A DNA stretch of 9,027 bases, taken from positions 1-9,027 of the forward strand of contig CAKZLS010000259.1 in the NCBI GenBank assembly GCA_937127205.1. The letters run 5' to 3'. Positions within the stretch are counted from its first letter, which is position 1. The number at the start of each line of letters is the position of its first letter. The translations under genes and the position numbers were made by a program. The notes beneath the pieces were generated by a model that saw only the letters and a program-made list of their open reading frames with translations, had not been told where the DNA came from and did not search any database. This document shows, in pieces, positions 5,930 through 9,027 of this stretch. This DNA is from an uncultured Rhodospirillales bacterium. GTDB taxonomy: Bacteria; Pseudomonadota; Alphaproteobacteria; Rhodospirillales; Defluviicoccaceae.

Positions 5930-7200
5930 CAGGTTGCTCCCGAACGGGCCGGAAAGCGGGCGACCTTCTCCACGGTGACACCGCCCCGGCGAATTTGGAG
6001 AGGAAGCCAGGTGCCGGGTGCCTGCTGGCGAACCGTGTCGATCAGGTCTCCGCCGCTGCCGGTGGGGAGGCCGGCGGCCATAAGGATGACGTCTCCGACC
6101 TCGAGACCGGCGGCGTCGGCGACGCTCCCCGGCATAACCGCGGTGACCCGCGCGCCGCCGTCCGCGGTTTCGATCATCACGCCGAGCCGGGGCCGATGGG
6201 GCCGTGAAGCTCGCTCCGGAGGCAGGGTGAATACCGCGTCGGCGAGATCCGGTGACAGTCCCTCGCATGAGCTCGATAGCCGAACGGGCAACATTACGGC
6301 GGAGTCCGCGATGCCGAGATCGGCCAACTGATGGGGTACTCCCCAGCGGTGCTCGGCGTGGCCGCGCCCGATGATCGCGACAACCAGGGCGGTGCCATCA
6401 CTGGATCGAGCGCCGGATATGGCCTCCGCCATGGCCCGATCCCAGGTCAACTGCGCTTCCACGAAACGCTCGAACGCCGGATCCCCCTGGGCTTCTGAAG
6501 GATCGGCGCCGCTCGATCCGGGAGTGCCGGCTGCGTGGGCCTCCTCGTGTTGTTGATGTTTGTGGTTGAAAACCTGGAAGAGAGATTGGCGATAGGACGG
6601 CGACGGCGGAGCCGGTTTCGAGATGCCCTCGCGATCCTGAGGCGGAACGGCATCGAAGCCTTCGCGGCCGACAGTGGAGACCAGTTCTCGATCGACGTTG
6701 AGTGCTAGCATGGGCACCTGGTGCTGGCGAGCGAAGTGAAACAGGGGCAAATACAAATCCGGGTCAAAACCCCAAACCTGCGACCATTCAACCGCCTTGA
6801 GGAAGGTATCGCTGGTCAGCTCTCCCGCAACCCAGCGGTCGAGAACCGGCTGCACCCGGCGGGGAAAGGCTTCGAAGCCGATGATCATGTTCGGTTGGTA
6901 GCCGTGGAGCGCCGCCAGGGTATGCAGTTGCCAACGATGATGCTCGGCGTCGTCGTGATGCTCGCCAAGAAGGACGACCGGGCGCGCGGATAGATCCTCC
7001 ATCAATTGATCGTGGGAAAGGATCGAACGGTTCGCGGGATCGATCCAGGTTCCCATTGTCGCGCACGCCGCAGTGCCGTCGGCCGCGCCGGGCGCCGAAG
7101 CTTGTCGGTTCCCGCCGGTGTCCGCACAGGCAGCCATCGCGACGCCGACGAACAATGTCGCGGCGAGCAAGATAGTTAGATCGGCGCGGGCAATCCCCAT
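5929..7200 (-). CDS. ChaN-family (haem-binding-like) lipoprotein with C-terminal PDZ domain
   Basis: The 423-residue product starts at ATG 7200 with a GAGG about ten bases upstream. Residues 1-24 are a lipoprotein-type signal ending in MAAC (Cys25), a permissive lipobox. The ChaN/Tiki-like domain spans about 50-305: VVLLGEHHDD (75-84), IIGFEAFPRRVQPVLDRW (106-123), LALNVDREL (165-173) and IIGRGHAEHRWGVP (276-289). ChaN of Campylobacter jejuni is an iron-regulated lipoprotein that binds haem, but the wider superfamily also includes metal-dependent enzyme-like members, so the ligand here is unproven. A His-rich insert (NHKHQQHEEAH, 212-222) could bind metal or haem. Residues about 336-415 form a PDZ domain (RLGVMIETADGG, then GSVADAAGLEVGDVIL), which normally binds protein C-termini. 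It is the first gene of an operon with the peptidase, overlapping it by one base. Confidence 0.9.
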   Translation of the reverse strand: MGIARADLTILLAATLFVGVAMAACADTGGNRQASAPGAADGTAACATMGTWIDPANRSILSHDQLMEDLSARPVVLLGEHHDDAEHHRWQLHTLAALHGYQPNMIIGFEAFPRRVQPVLDRWVAGELTSDTFLKAVEWSQVWGFDPDLYLPLFHFARQHQVPMLALNVDRELVSTVGREGFDAVPPQDREGISKPAPPSPSYRQSLFQVFNHKHQQHEEAHAAGTPGSSGADPSEAQGDPAFERFVEAQLTWDRAMAEAISGARSSDGTALVVAIIGRGHAEHRWGVPHQLADLGIADSAVMLPVRLSSSCEGLSPDLADAVFTLPPERASRPHRPRLGVMIETADGGARVTAVMPGSVADAAGLEVGDVILMAAGLPTGSGGDLIDTVRQQAPGTWLPLQIRRGGVTVEKVARFPARSGAT

Positions 7201-7341
7201 ATTTGCGCAACCTCGGAGGGTTTATAAGCGAGCGATACCATTATCTTACGAAAGATGCCAGTCCCTGGACCGTTGATCATGGCGGCAAACAGCGCCAACT
7301 ATGAGCAGCAAGCCTGTGTGTATTCGAAAAGGTTCCGTTGC
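7201..7341. promoter_or_regulatory. Divergent promoter region (ChaN-like operon / deacetylase)
   Basis: This 141-base gap must drive the minus-strand operon and the plus-strand deacetylase. An AT-rich core at 7219-7253 contains TTATAA and CATTATCTTA, which could be -10 elements for either strand, but I cannot pair them with good -35 hexamers at 17 bases. No operator-sized palindrome stands out. Confidence 0.4.
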
Positions 7342-8478
7342 ATGACCTCGCCGGCGCCGGTGTTCATCGGCAGCGACATTTATCGAACGTCAATCCACGC
7401 GTCCGGGCATCCGTTGGCCATACCAAGGGTCTCGCTTTGCATCGACCTGTGCCGGGCTCTGGAATGGTTGCCGGATACGGTGTATCGCGAAAGCCCGAGG
7501 GCGACCCCGCCGGAGTTGGCGCGTTATCATGCACCGGAATATATCGAAGCGCTGATGCGGGCCGAGCGGGATCAGGAAGTGCCGGAAGCGGTACGACAGC
7601 GGTTCAATTTGGGGGTCAACGGTAATGCGGTGTACGCGGAGATGTTCCGGCGCCCGGCCACTGCCTGCGGCGCGTCGCTCCTGGGCGCGCGGCTGTTGAG
7701 ATCACCCGGCGTGGTATACAATCCGGCTGGGGGTACCCACCATGGCCAACGAGCCCGTGCGAGCGGTTTCTGCGCCTTCAACGATCCCGTGCTGGCAATC
7801 TTAAAAATGCTGGACGACGGGCTCGACCGGATCTTTTACCTCGATCTTGACGCTCATTTCGGTGACGGCGTCCAGCACGCCTTTCACGATGAGGATCGTG
7901 TGCTAACGCTGTCCATCCACGAGGCTGGCCGCTGGCCTATGGAACGGGGTGACGGAATGACGGCATCGGCCGGAGGGGTTTACGATCGCGCGGGCGGCAT
8001 GGCACGAAATCTTCCGGTGCCGAGAGAACTCAATGATACGGAAATGAACTATCTCTTGGACACGGTTGTCCAACCGCTGATCCGGAGGTTCGCGCCGCAG
8101 GCGCTGGTCATTCAATGCGGAGCGGATGCGCTTGCCGAGGACCCGATGACCAAGCTCGGTCTGTCCAACCGCGCCCTGTGGCGGTGCATCCGCCAGGTGA
8201 AGGCAATGGCGCAAAAACTGCTGGTGCTCGGCGGCGGCGGGTATAACCCTTGGTCGGTTGCGCGCTGCTGGGCAGGCGTGTGGGCGGTCCTCAATGGCTT
8301 CCCCATTCCAGCGGCGTTACCGCCGGCGGCCGAATCGGTGCTTCGCGCGGTCCGGTGGAACCACCGCCAAGGCCGAACGGCGCCGGAGCGCTGGTTTGTG
8401 ACGCTGGCGGATTCGCCGCGACCCGGAACCGTGCGTCCGGAAGTCCATGCTCTTGCGAGCGAAGTGTTGAAACCGTGA
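7342..8478 (+). CDS. Histone deacetylase-family zinc amidohydrolase (AcuC-like)
   Basis: This 378-residue protein belongs to the arginase/deacetylase superfamily and should hydrolyse an acyl-lysine or acyl-polyamine amide in the cytoplasm. Bacterial AcuC deacetylates acetyl-CoA synthetase, but no acetyl-CoA synthetase gene is nearby. Numbered from ATG 7342, the active site is complete: GGTHHGQ with the tandem His133/His134, YLDLDAHFGDGV with zinc ligands Asp170 and His172, CGADALAEDP with third ligand Asp267, and GGGGYN with catalytic Tyr301. Length and motif spacing fit class I-like bacterial members. The start is placed at 7342 because AAAAGG lies nine bases upstream and MTSPAPVFIGSDIY is a natural family start; an in-frame ATG at 7255 adds 29 residues without family resemblance. 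No clear terminator follows on this strand. Confidence 0.92.
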   Translation: MTSPAPVFIGSDIYRTSIHASGHPLAIPRVSLCIDLCRALEWLPDTVYRESPRATPPELARYHAPEYIEALMRAERDQEVPEAVRQRFNLGVNGNAVYAEMFRRPATACGASLLGARLLRSPGVVYNPAGGTHHGQRARASGFCAFNDPVLAILKMLDDGLDRIFYLDLDAHFGDGVQHAFHDEDRVLTLSIHEAGRWPMERGDGMTASAGGVYDRAGGMARNLPVPRELNDTEMNYLLDTVVQPLIRRFAPQALVIQCGADALAEDPMTKLGLSNRALWRCIRQVKAMAQKLLVLGGGGYNPWSVARCWAGVWAVLNGFPIPAALPPAAESVLRAVRWNHRQGRTAPERWFVTLADSPRPGTVRPEVHALASEVLKP

Positions 8479-8501
8479 TGGAAACGTCAACGGGGTCCGC
8501 C

Positions 8502-8529
8502 AAAAAAACGACCCGCACAAGGCGGGTCG
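8502..8529 (-). terminator. Strong rho-independent terminator, minus strand
   Basis: On the minus strand CGACCCGC pairs with GCGGGTCG around the loop CTTGT (8509-8529), followed directly by seven T (8508-8502). It has no T-run in the plus direction, so it does not end the deacetylase transcript. It marks the end of a transcript arriving from the 33-residue gene. Confidence 0.85.
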
Positions 8530-8557
8530 CTGAGAAGGGGTAACACTGAGAGAGAGT

Positions 8558-8583
8558 GTGAGACGTTTGTAGTTTCGTCTCAC
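8558..8583. repeat. Inverted repeat GTGAGACG-N10-CGTCTCAC
   Basis: Perfect eight-base arms surround TTTGTAGTTT. It lies in the 3' untranslated region between the small membrane protein gene and its terminator. An alternative overlapping stem, ACACT/AGTGT (8543-8559), would compete with it. Confidence 0.6.
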
Positions 8584-8610
8584 GAAAGCCGTGCTTCAAG
8601 CTGTCGCGCC

Positions 8611-8641
8611 GGCTGCGAAGCGACAAAAAGACGCTTCAGCC
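8611..8641 (-). repeat. Hairpin at the stop codon of the small gene
   Basis: GGCT-GC-GAAGCG pairs with CGCTTC-AGCC around ACAAAAAGA, with a two-base bulge. It begins at the last base of the TAG stop codon on the minus strand. No T-run follows, so it is more likely a stability element or processing site than a terminator. Confidence 0.5.
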
Positions 8642-8742
8642 TAATACTGGAAGTACCCAGCAAAAACCATGAAGCCCAGTAACAGAGCAATTGCGGTAGC
8701 GGCGTACGGCGCGACTTTTGCAATTCGACGGTCCCAGTTCAT
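8641..8742 (-). CDS. 33-residue single-pass membrane protein, unrecognised
   Basis: The protein has a short basic amphipathic N-terminus (MNWDRRIAKVAPY) and one hydrophobic span (about residues 14-30, AATAIALLLGFMVFAGY), ending FQY. That is the layout of small inner-membrane subunits or regulators of membrane complexes, with the basic end predicted to face the cytoplasm. I do not recognise a family. The start is decided by the ribosome binding site: AAGGA lies seven bases before ATG 8742, but only one base before the in-frame ATG at 8748. A longer frame from a TTG at 8832 would put 30 unrelated residues in front of the membrane segment. A structured 3' region and strong terminator (8502) follow, so it forms a monocistronic unit. 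It might be an accessory subunit of a respiratory complex; nothing nearby tests this. Confidence 0.65.
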   Translation of the reverse strand: MNWDRRIAKVAPYAATAIALLLGFMVFAGYFQY

Positions 8743-8748
8743 GATCAT

Positions 8749-8753
8749 TTCCT
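8749..8753 (-). promoter_or_regulatory. Ribosome binding site deciding the small-gene start
   Basis: The minus strand reads AAGGA here, close to the Shine-Dalgarno consensus. Its spacing is seven bases to ATG 8742 and one base to the ATG at 8748. Confidence 0.6.
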
Positions 8754-8781
8754 TTGCGATCCGGTATCTGCGCCTTGGCGG

Positions 8782-8793
8782 TGCGATTTCGCA
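8782..8793. repeat. Palindrome TGCGA-TT-TCGCA in the small gene's leader
   Basis: Perfect five-base arms around TT, 40 bases upstream of the small membrane protein start. It could be an operator or a leader hairpin. Confidence 0.35.
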
Positions 8794-8842
8794 AATTGCC
8801 ACCAAAGCGAGCAGAATTTCAAAACAGCACAATGAAGAGAAT

Positions 8843-8891
8843 AGGTTTAAAACTTATAAAACTTAAGAGCGATTGCCGCATTGCAGCAATG
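8843..8891 (-). promoter_or_regulatory. AT-rich putative promoter/operator of the small gene
   Basis: A markedly AT-rich island holds two perfect tandem copies of TAAAACTTA (8848-8856, 8857-8865). Just upstream with respect to the small gene is the palindrome CATTGC-A-GCAATG (8879-8891). On the minus strand TTAAGT and TATTCT are 17 bases apart, a weak sigma-70-like pair. The repeat and palindrome look like regulator sites, but the exact promoter is not certain. Confidence 0.35.
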
Positions 8892-9027
8892 TAAAAAATG
8901 CATGCCTATGCCCCTCTTTGGGCCAAATCAGTGACTGAGGCATCGGTTTATGTAGGGGCTTAATCTGCCAGGCTGGTCACCCTACACGGTCAAAGGTACG
9001 CGTGCTCACGCTGTTCCGGTCAGGCGC
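8892..9027. other. Right-edge sequence without a supported gene
   Basis: No reading frame with coding character is complete here. One minus-strand frame is open for 16 codons from the edge to a stop near 8977 and could be the tail of a gene outside the window, but this cannot be judged. No RNA gene is apparent. Confidence 0.4.

Noticed and set aside
5930..6268. N-terminal extension of the peptidase frame
   Set aside because: It is an Arg-rich out-of-frame reading of the ChaN-PDZ gene; the signal peptide and ribosome binding site put the start at 5929.
8743..8832. Upstream extension of the 33-residue protein to a TTG
   Set aside because: The extension has no ribosome binding site and spans a palindrome in the leader; the ATG at 8742 has ideal spacing.
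8669..8866. 65-codon plus-strand frame overlapping the small membrane protein gene
   Set aside because: It lacks a ribosome binding site and membrane or domain character, whereas the opposite strand has an AAGGA, a transmembrane segment and a downstream terminator.

Overview
The window is GC-rich. Its gene families (an alphaproteobacterial-looking soluble lytic transglycosylase, a ChaN-like lipoprotein paired with an M1-type peptidase, an AcuC-like deacetylase and a RAYT transposase) suggest a chromosomal segment of an alphaproteobacterium, possibly of the Rhodospirillales. That placement is an inference from protein style; there is no rRNA marker. I saw no tRNA, rRNA, CRISPR array or complete insertion sequence with terminal repeats.

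Layout. Positions 1-1837 hold two minus-strand envelope genes: an exported protein of unknown function cut by the window edge (1-906) and a lytic transglycosylase (1016-1837). A gene-poor stretch (1838-2311) follows, dense in repeats: five phased AACGCGG units, a 33-bp near-perfect palindrome next to a smaller hairpin, and a 13-bp direct repeat. Next is a plus-strand two-gene unit (2312-3661): a REP-associated tyrosine transposase (RAYT) whose HUH motif reads Q-Y-H, and 21 bases later a small stand-alone ParB-like domain, closed by a rho-independent terminator (3664-3698).

Positions 3944-7200 form a minus-strand operon of two exported proteins whose genes overlap by one base (TGATG). The first is a ChaN-family lipoprotein with a C-terminal PDZ domain; the second is a zinc aminopeptidase-like protein with an additional C-terminal region. 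Divergent from it is a histone-deacetylase-family amidohydrolase (7342-8478, AcuC-like). Converging on that gene is a minus-strand unit encoding a 33-residue single-pass membrane protein (8641-8742) with a good ribosome binding site. Its roughly 140-base 3' untranslated region contains hairpins and ends in a strong terminator (8502-8529).

The most unusual items are the RAYT/ParB-like unit with its altered HUH motif and adjacent repeats, the ChaN-PDZ/peptidase pair, and the tiny membrane protein with its structured 3' region. Functions beyond family level are inferred.
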